Below are positions 47,601 to 56,603 of a stretch of DNA of 64,000 nucleotides, piece after piece; position 1 is the first letter of the stretch, and each line of letters opens with the position of its first letter. This stretch comes from Oegoconia quadripuncta (taxonomy: Eukaryota; Arthropoda; Insecta; Lepidoptera; Autostichidae). Both the position numbers and the translations under genes were made by a program. Under the pieces are notes generated by a model. That model was not told the DNA's origin. It was given only the letters and a program-made list of their open reading frames with translations, and did not search any database. The stretch is taken from positions 20,438,005-20,502,004 of the forward strand of contig OX438757.1 in the NCBI GenBank assembly GCA_949316235.1, read 5' to 3'.

Positions 47601-50165
47601 TCCGCCGGGGATATGAATGGCCATAAGGCCAGGTTCACTTCTCTCTCTCACTCTACGTCATCAAACTGCGTGGATTCATCGCCGACGTCATCTCGATACT
47701 TCAAAAACCACGCCTTCGAACCAATCGAACGGTCGCGTCCCAATCGACGCTCGACTCGAACAAATCTGTGAAGCAAAATATTAGTCGTTCATATTTGAGT
47801 TGTCAAAGTGTGGTGTAATTAAATTTACTTTTTTTTTGATATTCGAATTACAAGTCAGTATTTAACTTCCCAAAATTTTCAACGTTTAGCAACAGAGTCA
47901 CAGATGATCGTACTAACGCACACGAGGATCTCATTATCCGGAGCGTAAAAATTATTTATCATTACTATACGACGTCGAGCCGCAGCGCCGACACTCGTCA
48001 TCACAATGGAGGGGCCAGCATAGATCACCGCTAACGCTAACGCTAACGCCAGTCCGCCCGCTGCCGCAGAGCCCGGTGCCGCCGCAGTACGTGTTCTGGT
48101 ACCACAACGCGCGCATGATCAACTACGACGCGGCGTCGGGCGTGAGCGTGCGCACGGAGCCGGGCGCCAAGACGCAGTCCGCGCTCGCCATCCGCCGCGC
48201 CGCGCCCGCGCACTCCGGCAACTACTCCTGCCGCGCCGCCAACGCCGAGCCCGCGCACATCTACGTCTACGTCTCCGAGGGCAGTGAGTACCCACACCCA
48301 CACCCATACCCATACCCCCCGGCTGCGTCTCCGAAGGCAGTGAGTATCCACCGTCCGACCCTCGTCTCTGTGCCCGCTGCACGGGGTTTCTCTCGGAACG
48401 AGAATTTCTGACTCTTGTCGATATCTCCCGTCCGTCGGTACCGCTCCTCCCGGAAGTGGCGACGTATCGGAAGCTCGAATCGGTCCTCCTTGTAATCGAT
48501 GAATTCCACAGTAGTCCAGTAGACATAGGCAATCTTTGTGGTGTAACTTCCTATAATATCAGAGTTCATGATTTTTTGTAGATGTGTAGTGACGATCGGT
48601 GATAGAATAAAAATGTTTTCTAAACATTATGTAGCTTGCTTTAGGTATTGTACGGGTACTAATATTATATGAAATTTAGTTACAAAACCAGCAATATTAA
48701 ATTAAAGTTAACACTGTGAATTTCATTGCGTTGTAGAAGATGCGTAGATCTCCTTATACGATGTTCTAGTTGGCTACTTTATATTTCCTAAAAATAGTGC
48801 ATTGAGCAGTAATATTTTCCCTCGGTGAAATATTTCATAAATATAAAGAAGTTATTCATCGATCCTTTTGAAAACGGTTACCGGAGTTCGAGTATATTCT
48901 CCGACGCAATGAAATTCACAGTGATCATCTAATAGTTTATATTATAATAGTTTACATTAGATTTATTTAGTTCACTTTTACAATATCATGTCATTCATAC
49001 AGTTCCGTAAGTTAATGATTTCTAAAATAAAAGTGATTGTCAAACATAAAACAATAACTTTATACAAACATCTCAAAAATTTATATAAATATAACGTTAA
49101 AATATAATACTAAATACTTATGAAGCAAGTGCGTGAGTTTATGTATTTGGGTTCACTGTTTACAAGGGACGGTAAGTGGGAGAAGGACATCGAAAGAAGA
49201 GTGAATGCCGGAAATCAGGTGAATGGAGCATGAATACATGCCTTTAGGGGAAAAAAGAATGTGTCCAAAAAGGACCGTCTGTCTGTTCATGGCGGGGTAC
49301 AGGTTCCAACAATAATTTACGGGAGTGAATGCTGGGTATGGCTGAAAAAGCATGTAAGTAGAATTAATGCACTGGAAATGAGATCATTGAGAAGGATGAG
49401 TGGGGTGACTTTGAAAGATTGAATCAGGAATAGTGTAATTAGGGAGTTAAGCTGTATGAAAGAAGACGTAGTATGACAAAGAGTGAAAAAGGTATGCTGA
49501 GATGGTTTGGACGTAAGGAGAGAATGAATGAAAGAAGACTAACGAAAGAGATATACGATGCGAATTGGATAGTAGTGTTGGTAGGGGAAGACCACGGCGA
49601 ACGTACTATGATCAAATCGGGGATGTCTTAAAGAAAGACCAAGTTAAGAGTACCCTAAACCTACGAGCATGTATGAACAATTTTACGAGAGTGAATGAAG
49701 CAAAAGAGGTGTGTCAGGATCGTAGCAAGTGGAGGTCTGTGGTCTCTGCCTACCGCTACGGAAAACAGGCGTGACTTATGTATGTATTTACTATATCTAA
49801 TGCAAGCTACCGATTGGTTAGTTAACATTCTTATTCTATCACTGACAGGTACTCTATCCATGTGTAAAAAATGAAGACCTTAAGACTATAGGAAGTTAAA
49901 GGTGTATCCTTACTAGACTATAGTACATGCAGTAGTACACTCGGTTTCTCCGCTGGGGCTCAGACAGACCGAGGACGATCGGGTGACCTGTCACTTTCCT
50001 TGTTATAATTTTCATAATGCATAAAATGTCCGTGTTGCAGGTGATAAGATGGCGGCGACGCTCAGCCGCAACGGCGCCGAGTCGCGCCCCTCCCCCCCCC
50101 GCGCCGCCCTGCTCCCCGCCGCCCCCGCCGCCGCCCTGCTGCTGCTGCGGCTGCTGCTGCACTAG
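41495..50165 (+). CDS. dpr12: Dpr12-like two-Ig neuronal surface protein, seven coding exons
   Basis: Exons 41495-41636, 44935-45209, 46537-46614, 46918-47001, 47239-47373, 48070-48283 and 50041-50165 have GT/AG borders and compatible phases. They join to 1,053 nt, 350 residues plus stop. Order: hydrophobic Ala/Leu/Gly signal peptide (1-~40), low-complexity linker, Ig1 (~115-205; Cys130, Trp142, Cys192), Ig2 (~215-305; Cys234, Trp248, Cys292), and a short tail ending hydrophobic (LLLLRLLLH), as in GPI-anchor signals. [27 protein letters not shown] and INLVCIIEK are hallmarks of the Dpr family and nearest in my memory to Dpr12. Dpr proteins bind DIP receptors in neuronal recognition. The paralogue number is less certain than the family. 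The exons are extremely GC-rich against AT-rich introns. The start at 41495 is chosen because it precedes the signal peptide; 5' noncoding exons may lie upstream. Confidence 0.88.
41748..41801. repeat. 14-bp-arm inverted repeat in dpr12 intron 1
   Basis: CATCAATTGCATAC and GTATGCAATTGATG around a 26-bp centre. It lies about 100 bp beyond the 3' end of the recombinase gene and could mark an element edge, although Cryptons are not known for terminal inverted repeats. Confidence 0.7.
41905..43135 (-). pseudogene. Crypton-like tyrosine recombinase gene with intron
   Basis: Antisense in dpr12 intron 1. From an ATG at 43135: an acidic/helical N-terminus ([18 protein letters not shown]), a SAM-like core-binding part ([18 protein letters not shown]), then the catalytic domain. 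First Arg is in [11 protein letters not shown], then [16 protein letters not shown] (His-x-x-Arg), HGGWKSS and a terminal GYIEDS tyrosine. A 100-bp intron (42614-42713, GTACGT...TTACAG on minus) separates the N-terminal half from the first catalytic Arg. Two frame breaks, one in an A12 run near 42990 and one near 42340, interrupt the reading, so it is a pseudogene or has homopolymer errors. Insect Crypton (CryptonI-type) transposons encode such proteins; DIRS-type elements are less likely because no RT is present. Confidence 0.75.
42614..42713 (-). other. Spliceosomal intron of the recombinase gene
   Basis: The minus-strand donor AAAG|GTACGTATTT and acceptor TTTTTTTACAG|GTTGTT keep the frame between AIK and VVLIFG. 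Confidence 0.75.
43140..44934. other. Rest of dpr12 intron 1
   Basis: Includes a duplicated AAACCTATGCTGTAATG (43449, 43509). It also includes a sequence at 43600-43860 and a 101-codon minus frame (44421-44726, [19 protein letters not shown]) that may be decayed retroelement DNA; I cannot identify it. Confidence 0.35.
44935..45209 (+). CDS. dpr12: dpr12 coding exon 2 (linker, start of Ig1)
   Basis: Acceptor TTTCCAG, donor GC|GTGAGC, phase 1 in and 0 out. It contains a GGGGGC-type repeat coding (Gly-Ala)n then (Glu-Ala)n, followed by [20 protein letters not shown], the B strand of Ig1 with Cys130 and a possible N-glycosylation site at Asn112. Confidence 0.8.
45210..46536. other. dpr12 intron 2
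   Basis: CCCT microsatellite at 45218-45250, anonymous DNA, and an imperfect hairpin (separate entry). No internal gene. Confidence 0.4.
46183..46235. repeat. Imperfect 25-bp-arm hairpin
   Basis: AGTGGCAC...CACCGCCTACT pairs with AGTAGGCGGTG...GTGCCACT across a 3-base turn with six central mismatches. The same CCTACT...GTAGGCGGTG core is seen near 23270, so it is part of a repeat. Confidence 0.7.
46537..46614 (+). CDS. dpr12: dpr12 coding exon 3 (Ig1 centre)
   Basis: 26 codons, phase 0 both sides, acceptor TTACAG, donor CAG|GTACCT. Encodes [17 protein letters not shown] and YTNDERFQ. Confidence 0.92.
46787..46832. repeat. 21-bp-arm hairpin in dpr12 intron 3
   Basis: TGCCCCGCGGATTTATATAA pairs with TTATATAAATCCACGGGGCA with one mismatch; followed by D-like GAGCGGAGCCGCGGGC. 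MITE remnant likely. Confidence 0.7.
46918..47001 (+). CDS. dpr12: dpr12 coding exon 4 (end of Ig1)
   Basis: 28 codons, phase 0; encodes [19 protein letters not shown] then RDNGTYECQ with the second Ig1 cysteine. Acceptor GGGCAG, donor CAG|GTACGA. Confidence 0.93.
47239..47373 (+). CDS. dpr12: dpr12 coding exon 5 (interdomain, start of Ig2)
   Basis: 45 codons, phase 0; [20 protein letters not shown] then AFILG, and [11 protein letters not shown] with Cys234. Donor AAG|GTTCAC. Confidence 0.93.
47374..48069. other. dpr12 intron 5
   Basis: Anonymous; open frames starting in exon 5 run on into the intron but carry no domain. Confidence 0.4.
48070..48283 (+). CDS. dpr12: dpr12 coding exon 6 (rest of Ig2)
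   Basis: 71 codons plus one base; [17 protein letters not shown], then [20 protein letters not shown]. Acceptor CCGCAG, donor GGCA|GTGAGT. Confidence 0.93.
48284..50040. other. dpr12 intron 6, contains a LINE fragment
   Basis: Short CCCATA repeats lie directly after the donor, then a 100-codon minus frame at 48267-48569 without identity, AT-rich DNA, and the LINE fragment at 49118-49774. Confidence 0.4.
49118..49774 (+). pseudogene. LINE RT C-terminal fragment within dpr12 intron 6
   Basis: The + strand, over several frames, reads [20 protein letters not shown], then [68 protein letters not shown], then [18 protein letters not shown] and [20 protein letters not shown] and stop. This is the region after the RT active site through the C-terminus of a common lepidopteran LINE. 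It contains internal stops and frameshifts and no 5' part. Confidence 0.8.
50041..50165 (+). CDS. dpr12: dpr12 last coding exon (C-terminal tail)
   Basis: Phase 1 acceptor [17 protein letters not shown], a Pro/Ala-rich stretch and a Leu-rich end, then TAG at 50163. The start of this tail matches the Dpr12-type 'GD.MAA.SR' continuation after Ig2. Confidence 0.85.
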
Positions 50166-50237
50166 TGGCTGTGACCGTGGCTCTGTGTGTGTGTGTGTGT
50201 GTGTACGTGTGGATGACCCCAGTAGCGGTCGATCACG

Positions 50238-50243
50238 AATAAA
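50238..50243 (+). terminator. dpr12 polyadenylation signal
   Basis: AATAAA 73 bases after the stop codon, following a GT repeat; suits a short 3' UTR ending near 50260. Confidence 0.6.
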
Positions 50244-50269
50244 TTTGCAAACAGTCTCATTCGAGTGCA

Positions 50270-51420
50270 TGTTGTTTATGGCTTCAATTTCCACAGTGAT
50301 TTGGGGAACGGTACAGTCGTTTCGACGTAACATTCCGCATCGTGGCGAGTGTGATTGTGATTGACAGTGAAATGAACCTCTCGTTCTACTCACGGTGGTG
50401 ACCGACGGCGGCCAGGGAGGGAGCTTTTCTTACGAGCCGCATACTTTTGGACTTCAAAAAATGTTTAAAATTTAAGCTATACCAATAGTAAACTGATTGT
50501 TAAAGCCAAAGACGTCGCAGGCGATAGACCGCTAATGTATCTCCCTCGACATCATCGCTGGCTGTGTAACACGCAATACAATTGTAACACTGTCTATCGT
50601 GTGGTCTATCCGAGACCTTTGTCACGCAATTATAAACCCTATGTAGCCGACAGAAGAGGTCGAAGCTTTTATTTGTTATTGCCAGTCTATCTCTTCGGAC
50701 CTCCTTACTTTTAATCCTATTTATACGATCAACGAATTTCTATAAATAAATTACATGTTATAGTTTCTTCTCCTCCCTTCTACTCTTTTCAAATCACAAA
50801 ACAAACTTGTGTGTAAAACTCCGACTAGAGATGCTAAGGTCCTTAATACAAAATCGTGCTGGTCACTACTTAAAACTAGTTGAAAAAGGATAGATAAATT
50901 CATATTATTGTGACGAGACAAAGATGGCAATAATACTCAGCATTGAACGTCGTTCTGTAATACAGACCTCGGATCATCTCAACTATGGTTTGGTCGTTTC
51001 CAGCGTATTTAAATCGCGAAATAAAGGATAATGTCCCTGGAGACTTGTAAATAATATTGTACGAATATTTAGAATTAAGTTGATTGTGATCGCGATCCCA
51101 GTCTGTGCAAACGGACGTCGCAGTTGGACTCGCTCGTCGCACGACGGTCGATCCGATCTCTGTACATATTAGCTCAATTACAAAATTTTAATTGTAAGCT
51201 CAAGGCTTCTCTGTCCATCTTATGGATGTACACATGTACAAAGAATAATGTCTCAGCGCGTCCCCGGTACGGTAATAATCGTTATAACAATTTTATGGTT
51301 TGTTAAGGTTGAAAAAGTTGACATAATATTATATAGTTGTCGAACTATTCTTTGAGGAAACTCTTACCCTCATAATGGATGCTCCGACTAAAACAAACGC
51401 ACTTTTCATTACTGACCCTA
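50270..51420. other. Anonymous DNA downstream of dpr12
   Basis: No supported gene or repeat. Confidence 0.3.
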
Positions 51421-51424
51421 CCTC

Positions 51425-51585
51425 TGTAACCAACGGTTGCGGGTTCGAATCCCGCTAGGCGTAAAGGCTTTTGTGAATGAATACGAACGTTTATTCTCGA
51501 GTCGTAGATGTTTATCCGTTATATGCCGTACACACAGTATATGCCTAATTGGAGCGTGTCGAAATATTTATTTATTATTAGGTCT
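51425..51585 (+). mobile_element. SINE family A, + fragment
   Basis: AACCAACGGTTGCGGGTTCG, AATCCCGCTAGGCGTAAAG, AATACGAACGTTTATTCTCG and the tail to GTGTCGAAATATTTATTTAT. Confidence 0.65.
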
Positions 51586-51783
51586 ATTGAGTATTAATTA
51601 TATTAACTCATTCCACAACACAGTGATATCCCCCGAGGGACCGCGCGTAGTGTATCTGACATAAACCACTGTGCATGTTGTAATCGGTCCGATTCATATC
51701 GACCTCGTTCTCAAGACTTCCACAAAGTTTATAACAATAAATATTTGAATTACAATTGAGTTTTATTAAATGAGCCCTCAGCC

Positions 51784-51945
51784 ATTCTTTTTTTTTTTTT
51801 TTTTATATGAGATAGCGGCAAACGAGCATGCGGGTCACCTGATGGAAAGTAATCACCGCCGCCCATGGACATCCGCAACACCAAAAGTGTCACAGATGCG
51901 TTGCCGGCCTAGATTCTAGATATAAAACGAAGGTAACATTAGGGT
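51784..51945 (-). mobile_element. Poly(A)-tailed repeat of lepidopteran type (minus)
   Basis: A T18 run followed by GCGGCAAACGAGCATGCGGG, TCACCTGATGGAAAGTAATC, ACCGCCGCCCATGGACATCC and GCGTTGCCGGCC. This phrase is one of the commonest dispersed repeats of Lepidoptera; on the minus strand it ends in poly(A). Confidence 0.6.
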
Positions 51946-52267
51946 GATTATCATCAACAGCCTCTGCACTGCTGGACTTAAACACACGTAAGATTCCATC
52001 CTTCTGGATAAGCTGATGTGTCCCTTGCGGCGGTTAGGGTTGTTCTTAGGGCGTTTAGCGCCCGTTTAGCCGCCAGCAGGTAGGTATAAAAGAAAAGAAT
52101 ACCAATTTGATTTGGATTTAGTGGGTTTATTCTACAACCAGCTCACTCCCCTGCACCCCTCTCGGCAAATCTCCCGTACGGTCACTGGCCTGAAGGTGTT
52201 GGAGCTGCAGTGGACGTAGCCCTCGAGTCCTCTCGTAGACGACGACGAGGTTTAGGCTGGATCAGCG

Positions 52268-52330
52268 GTTTTTTTTTTTTTTTTTTTTTTTTTTTTCGGG
52301 GGAGGGTAGATCTACCCCGAATGTCTCCCA
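52268..52330. repeat. Poly(T) tract next to a palindrome
   Basis: T run of about 27 bases followed by GGGGGAGGGTAGATCTACCC, which contains the palindrome GGGTAGATCTACCC. Could be the 3' end of a minus-strand retroposon; no target duplication found. Confidence 0.4.
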
Positions 52331-52849
52331 GGTGTAGACCTGGATGTCGACGCCGACAAGTAGTCACTCAGGACCTTGATCCTGTTGAGAACAGGCAGGC
52401 GTTAGTCAGTGCCCGCAAGTACCCTCGTCCACTGCTGGTGTTCACGGCTCAGCAACCATAACAAACACCACGCAGTTGACAGGCACAAAACTTACATTAA
52501 AAATAGCCAGATTATTATGGAAACTCACCCTAGAGGGATCTTCCGTAGTGTACTTTAAATTTGGTTGAGGGTTCAGGTGCAACCGAAGCAGTGTTCTTCC
52601 GATAGCAAGGTCGCGGTCAAACAGAGGACGCTTCGGGTTCTTTAGCGTACCGCAAAACCGTGGTGAGACCCTTTTTTAAATAAAATAATAATTTGAGGGT
52701 TCCGTAGGAAACTTTTATTATAAAGATGAAGTAGTGTGTGTGTGTGTAAACTAAAGGTAAAAGCGTAACGGCGCTAGACGCAACGTTACACCCTAAAGCC
52801 ACACTTGATGATCATCAGGTAGATGAACGTCACGTTAGATTCGGATTAT

Positions 52850-53060
52850 CGTCGGAAGACCCCAGAAGGGTGCTCTGCGTGGGCGCAGCAGCACCATTCA
52901 TCAGCAACTGCTTTACACGTCCCCACTGGTGGGGCACAGCTTCCTCTCACTGGAAGATGGTGTGGGCCAAAATGCCCCACGCGGGTCCAGCGCGGGTTGA
53001 TGGATTTGTGTCAGTCTAGTGGCCACCTGACAGGGTTTTCTTTTTTCTTTAAAGGTGCAC
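52850..53060 (+). repeat. Dispersed repeat, family I relative
   Basis: GTCCCCACTGGTGGGGCACA, TCTCACTGGAAGATGGTGTG, GGCCAAAATGCCCCACGCGG and GTCCAGCGCGG; compare 28740-28960. Confidence 0.45.
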
Positions 53061-53619
53061 CTTCAGGCCCTTAATTTGGTTTAAATTGAAAATAATCAGA
53101 ACCGACTATTTAACGTGCCCTTAAAACACGGAAACACTCGTATTAAAAAGGATTTTAAAAAAAAACGACTTCAAAAAATCCTGAAAAAATAATTTAATTA
53201 AACTACTGCAATAATAATAACTGAAAAGTATGAAAAAATAAACCAGAGGAAAATGTTCTTTATTACACTATTAAATTATTATAATAGATATACACTATTA
53301 TATATAATGAGAATACAATACAATTTATATGCTATACAATAATAGTTAGGTATAATAATGAAATTAAAAAATATAATACAGCAGGTACTTTTTGAAGTCG
53401 GTGCCTGCTGTCGATGTACATACATAAAGATTACAGAACCTCCTCCTTTTTTTTTTTTTTTTTTTTTTTTTTTTGGCAATATTTTGTATTACGATTAATA
53501 GTCAGTTTGTGAATTTATACATGCTTCATAGAGCTGCCAAGTGCATCCTGTTGATTGGGCTTAAAACCAAAATTCCTCTGAAAAATTTTATCTTAATATA
53601 AATGCTGAATGTTTACCTA

Positions 53620-53775
53620 ACCAAGCTAATATGGGTGGGTGGGAGGGCGATTTTTGCCGTTTTTCAGCGTCGGAGCGTCCCGTGCGAGGTGTCGTTGGAT
53701 TGGGCGCGGCGAAATCTACGAGCCTACGCTGCGCACGGCGGTTGTACAAAAAAAAAAAAAAAAAAAAAAAAAAAT
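53620..53775 (+). mobile_element. Short poly(A)-tailed retroposon candidate
   Basis: A GC-rich stretch (CGTCGGAGCGTCCCGTGCGA, GGGCGCGGCGAAATCTACG) ends in an A run of about 27 bases, immediately before the degenerate telomere-like satellite. Its 5' limit and target duplication are not clear. Confidence 0.4.
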
Positions 53776-53790
53776 TGTTACCCATATCTA

Positions 53791-53924
53791 ACCTAACGTA
53801 AAGCGAATCTGAGATAACTGGAATCTAACCTATGCCGAATCTGATCTAACCTATGTTAGATCTAACATAACTCGAATCTAACCTAACCTATGCCGAATCG
53901 GATCTAACCTAATTTAAACGAACC
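53791..53924 (-). repeat. Degenerate telomere-like satellite (CCTAA on +)
   Basis: Blocks such as AACCTATGCCGAATCTGATC and CTCGAATCTAACCTAACC repeat with variation. They are built from CCTAA pentamers and the recurring TATGCCGAATC. Continues at 54142-54166 and 54942-55155. Confidence 0.8.
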
Positions 53925-54141
53925 ATCCTTCCCCCACTGCTCCAATTACCCCCGTTTCTCCCCTTCCTTCCTTTCCGTGAAATCTCAAGTCCCACTATTA
54001 CCTTCACTTTTCTACTAAACCCCCAATGTCCTTTAAACCTCTCCTCTTCCCTTCTATATTCTGGAGTTGGATGTATTCCATTAGCGACCAACTCCAGAAT
54101 AAAACATCTTCTGAGATTTCACACCTTAAAAAAAATAAAAA
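53925..54141 (+). mobile_element. 217-bp retroposon with 14-bp target duplication
   Basis: AATTTAAACGAACC occurs at 53911-53924 and 54142-54155, exactly flanking an insert that ends in an A-rich tail (TTAAAAAAAATAAAAAA). The insert contains a perfect 13-bp-arm hairpin (54058-54070 with 54088-54100). It has no pol III boxes that I can find. The duplication and tail are signs of LINE-driven insertion. Confidence 0.75.
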
Positions 54142-54151
54142 AATTTAAACG

Positions 54152-54166
54152 AACCTAACCCGCACC
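54152..54166 (+). repeat. Target-site duplication, left copy
   Basis: AACCTAACCCGCACC, identical to 54942-54956; flanks the truncated R1-clade element. Confidence 0.85.
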
Positions 54167-54941
54167 TTTTTTTTTTTTTTTTTTTAGCCAGGAGAAACGC
54201 TCATGCTTATCCGCCCTTCTCGGGGGAGGGGGGCGGATTATGTCGGACTTCGGCACAGAAGGTGTCGACCTACCGACTAAAAACTCCTGGGTGTTCCTTC
54301 GGGCGCACCGTTGTCGGCGTGACCACGGGTACCAACTCGGTATTCGTCCGCAGCCACGCCAGCGCGGTGCCCGCCGCCAGGGCAACAGCGGCGGCGGGCC
54401 CTCCTCTGGGCTGGAGCGGGGAGGAATACCCCCGGTCCAACCACCTCAAGAAGGCGCGTGGGAACACCACGCGCGCCTTCTCGCGAGGCTTGCGTGTGGG
54501 TGGTGACCCCCCCCCCGAGTCACCACCCAGCCTCGCTAGGTAGGGGGGAGAAGGTGGGCATAAGCCCTTCTCCGGGTCCCTGTGCGTCTGCGGCGGATGG
54601 GCTGAGAGGAGGGATCGGCCTCCCTCTCTCTCTCCGCCGCCTCCTTCTGCGAGAGCACGCACTCGCAGAAGGAGAGGACCGCTTTCCACGACCTGTCGTC
54701 GCCAACCATAGCCTTGACTACGGCCGGCAAGGAGAGATCGTCCCCTACCGCTGCGACGAGGTCGCGGCACTCCCCTGCCCAAGCTGGGCATTCCTCTAGG
54801 GTATGCTTAGCCGTGTCCTCGTGGCAGCCACAGTGGTGGCACTCGTCGGTCGCTTCCCGTCCGGCGATCCGGTGCAGGTATCTCCCGAAGCAGCCATGCC
54901 CCGAGAGAACCTGCACCGCCCGGAAGGTTAGCGAGCCCCGC
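54167..54941 (-). mobile_element. 5'-truncated R1-clade (TRAS/SART-type) retrotransposon
   Basis: On the minus strand it runs from an ORF2 C-terminus through a GC-rich 3' UTR to a 19-base poly(A) (T run 54167-54185). A 15-bp direct repeat flanks it. The 3' UTR segment GGCGCGCGTGGTG/CTCGCGAGAAGGC is shared with the + remnant ending at 58055. The 5' junction follows ...GGGTTAGGTT on the element strand, as in the full element at 58298. Confidence 0.85.
54536..54941 (-). pseudogene. R1-clade ORF2 C-terminal fragment
   Basis: The frame closes with a stop at 54536. It shows RAVQVLSGHGCFGRYL, the C-terminal knuckle CHHCGCHEDTAKHTLEEC (C-x2-C-x8-H-x4-C), then VGDDLSLPAVVKAMVG and WKAVLSFCECVLSQKEAAE and a basic tail. 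It aligns with residues from about 925 of the ORF2 at 60996, and so shows how that protein probably ends beyond the window. No endonuclease or RT remains. Confidence 0.85.
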
Positions 54942-54956
54942 AACCTAACCCGCACC
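54942..54956 (+). repeat. Target-site duplication, right copy
   Basis: AACCTAACCCGCACC, partner of 54152-54166. Confidence 0.85.
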
Positions 54957-55155
54957 TAACCTAACCTAACCTATGCTGAATCTGATATAACTAAACTTAA
55001 ACTAACCTTATCCCAAACTAACCTAACCCGAATGTAACCTAACCTATGCCGAATCTGATCTAACCTAACTTAAATTAACCTAATCCGAATCTAAGGTTAA
55101 CTCGAATCTAACCTAACCCGAATGTAACCTAACCTATGCCCAATCTAATCTAACC
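54957..55155 (-). repeat. Degenerate telomere-like satellite, main block
   Basis: Begins with perfect CCTAA units (TAACCTAACCTAACCTA) and decays into AACCTATGCCGAATCTGATC, AACCCGAATGTAACC and CCTAATCCGAATCTAAGG variants. Confidence 0.85.
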
Positions 55156-55414
55156 AACGAGTCCGCCGTGGACCGTCCAAGGGAGCGCGCGCAACCATCG
55201 CTCCTCCGGTGCATCCGACTGCACCCGACTGCAACCGGTGCCTCCGACTGCAGCCGCCCCCGGCTGCCACCACTGCAGCCCACCCGGCTGCCCCCGGCTG
55301 CCCCCCGGCTGCCCCCGGCTGCCCCAGGCTGCCCCCGGCTGCCCACGGCTGCCCCCGGCCGCCCCCGGCTGCACCCGGCTGCACTCGGCTGCACCCTCGC
55401 CTATTGACCCCGGG
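55156..55414 (+). repeat. GC-rich decanucleotide minisatellite
   Basis: About 14 variants of CCCCCGGCTG between 55250 and 55395. Open frames on both strands here (up to 308 codons on minus) arise from the repeat. Confidence 0.85.
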
Positions 55415-55680
55415 ACGCCCCCCCTTTTTACCCCCCCAACCCCCCTATCTTCCCCCCCCCAAACCCCCCCCCCCCCCCCAACCCCCCCCCCCCCCCCCCT
55501 AACTTCCCCCCTGAACCCCCCAACCCCCTCCCCCCTAACTTCCCGCCCTGAACCCCCCCAACCCCCCTCCCCCCCTATCTCCCCCCCCTGAAACCCCTCC
55601 CCCCCTTTTTCTTCCCCCCCCGAAACCCCCCCCACCCCCCACCCCCCACCACCAAGCTTACCCTCCCCCCCGCCACCCTC
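55415..55680 (+). repeat. C-rich low-complexity tract
   Basis: Long runs of C broken by AA, TT or TAT (for example CCCCCCAAACCCCCC). Assembly accuracy is doubtful here. Confidence 0.8.
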
Positions 55681-55689
55681 ACCCTCGCC

Positions 55690-56165
55690 CCACGCCCCGC
55701 CCTTGGCCGGGTGCATCAGAGCAGGCGCTCTGGGCCTCAGTCTTTTCGAGCCGTGCAACCGGCGCGCCCGCCCTGGGTGGCGCCACCCCTCCAGGGTGCA
55801 TCCGGACTGGTGCACCCAACCGGCTGCAAGGACCAAGGATGCAACCAGTGCACCCAAGTGAGTGAGTGACCAACCAGTGCAACCAGGAAGAGTTGGGAAC
55901 GCCCCCGGCTGCAACCGGCGCACCCGCCCCCGCGGTTGCATCCAGTGCACCCAATCGGCTGCACGATTGGGCCAAGGAAGCAACTGGTGCACCCAAGTGG
56001 GTGACCAACCAGTGCAACCAAGGAGAGCTGGGAATATCCCCGACTGCAACCGGCGCACCCGCCCCCGCGGTTGCATTCAGTGCACCCCGCGCATCCAAAG
56101 GGACGATACGGCCGAAGCATCGCGACGATCGCACCCCCCGCGCACCCGGCTGCACCCAGCGTATT
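55690..56165 (+). repeat. GTGCACCC-type minisatellite with a 135-bp duplication
   Basis: Recurrent CAGTGCAACC / GGTGCACCC / CGGCTGCA motifs. CAACCAGTGCAACCA starts units at 55871 and 56006, giving a 135-bp period with CGGCGCACCCGCCCCCGCGG in both. Confidence 0.75.
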
Positions 56166-56600
56166 GGAAGCCTGAAATACTCCAACAGTGGTGATCGTGT
56201 ACCCGGCTCCACTCTGGAACCTGGAGCGGTGATCCTTTACTAGGGAAAGTGAAGTGTGCGGTGTTTTGGCGGAGTATATATATGGATTGCAGTGCCCAAA
56301 TTAAAAATTACAAACTGCGGCCTGAGCATCGGGATCCTTCGCACAGCAGCAGCGGCTTCAGGCACAGGTACCAAGTGCAGATACATAAGGTGCGTCGTGA
56401 CAGTACTACCCCAAGGCGCCTCCGCTAGTTAGATGGACTATCTCTTATGATTTATTTTATTTGATTTGATTATTAGGTATAAGACCTTTTCTGTTCTGTG
56501 TTTATGAGTGGATTCTCTCTCGCGTCTGCTGTGGCATTGGTGGGTCAACGGTCACCACCCATTAGCTGTCAATATCTATAGCCGCCGGCAGGCTGTACAA
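56166..56600. other. Spacer, nothing recognised
   Basis: Mixed-composition sequence between the minisatellite and the 125-bp array. Confidence 0.3.
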
Positions 56601-56603
56601 CCC

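Noticed and set aside
47182..47616. 144-codon + frame
   Set aside because: Only 47239-47373 of it is exon; the rest is intron read-through on both sides.
55150..56076. 308-codon minus-strand frame, Gly/Arg/Cys-rich
   Set aside because: Generated by GC-rich minisatellite and C-runs; several overlapping frames are open on both strands.
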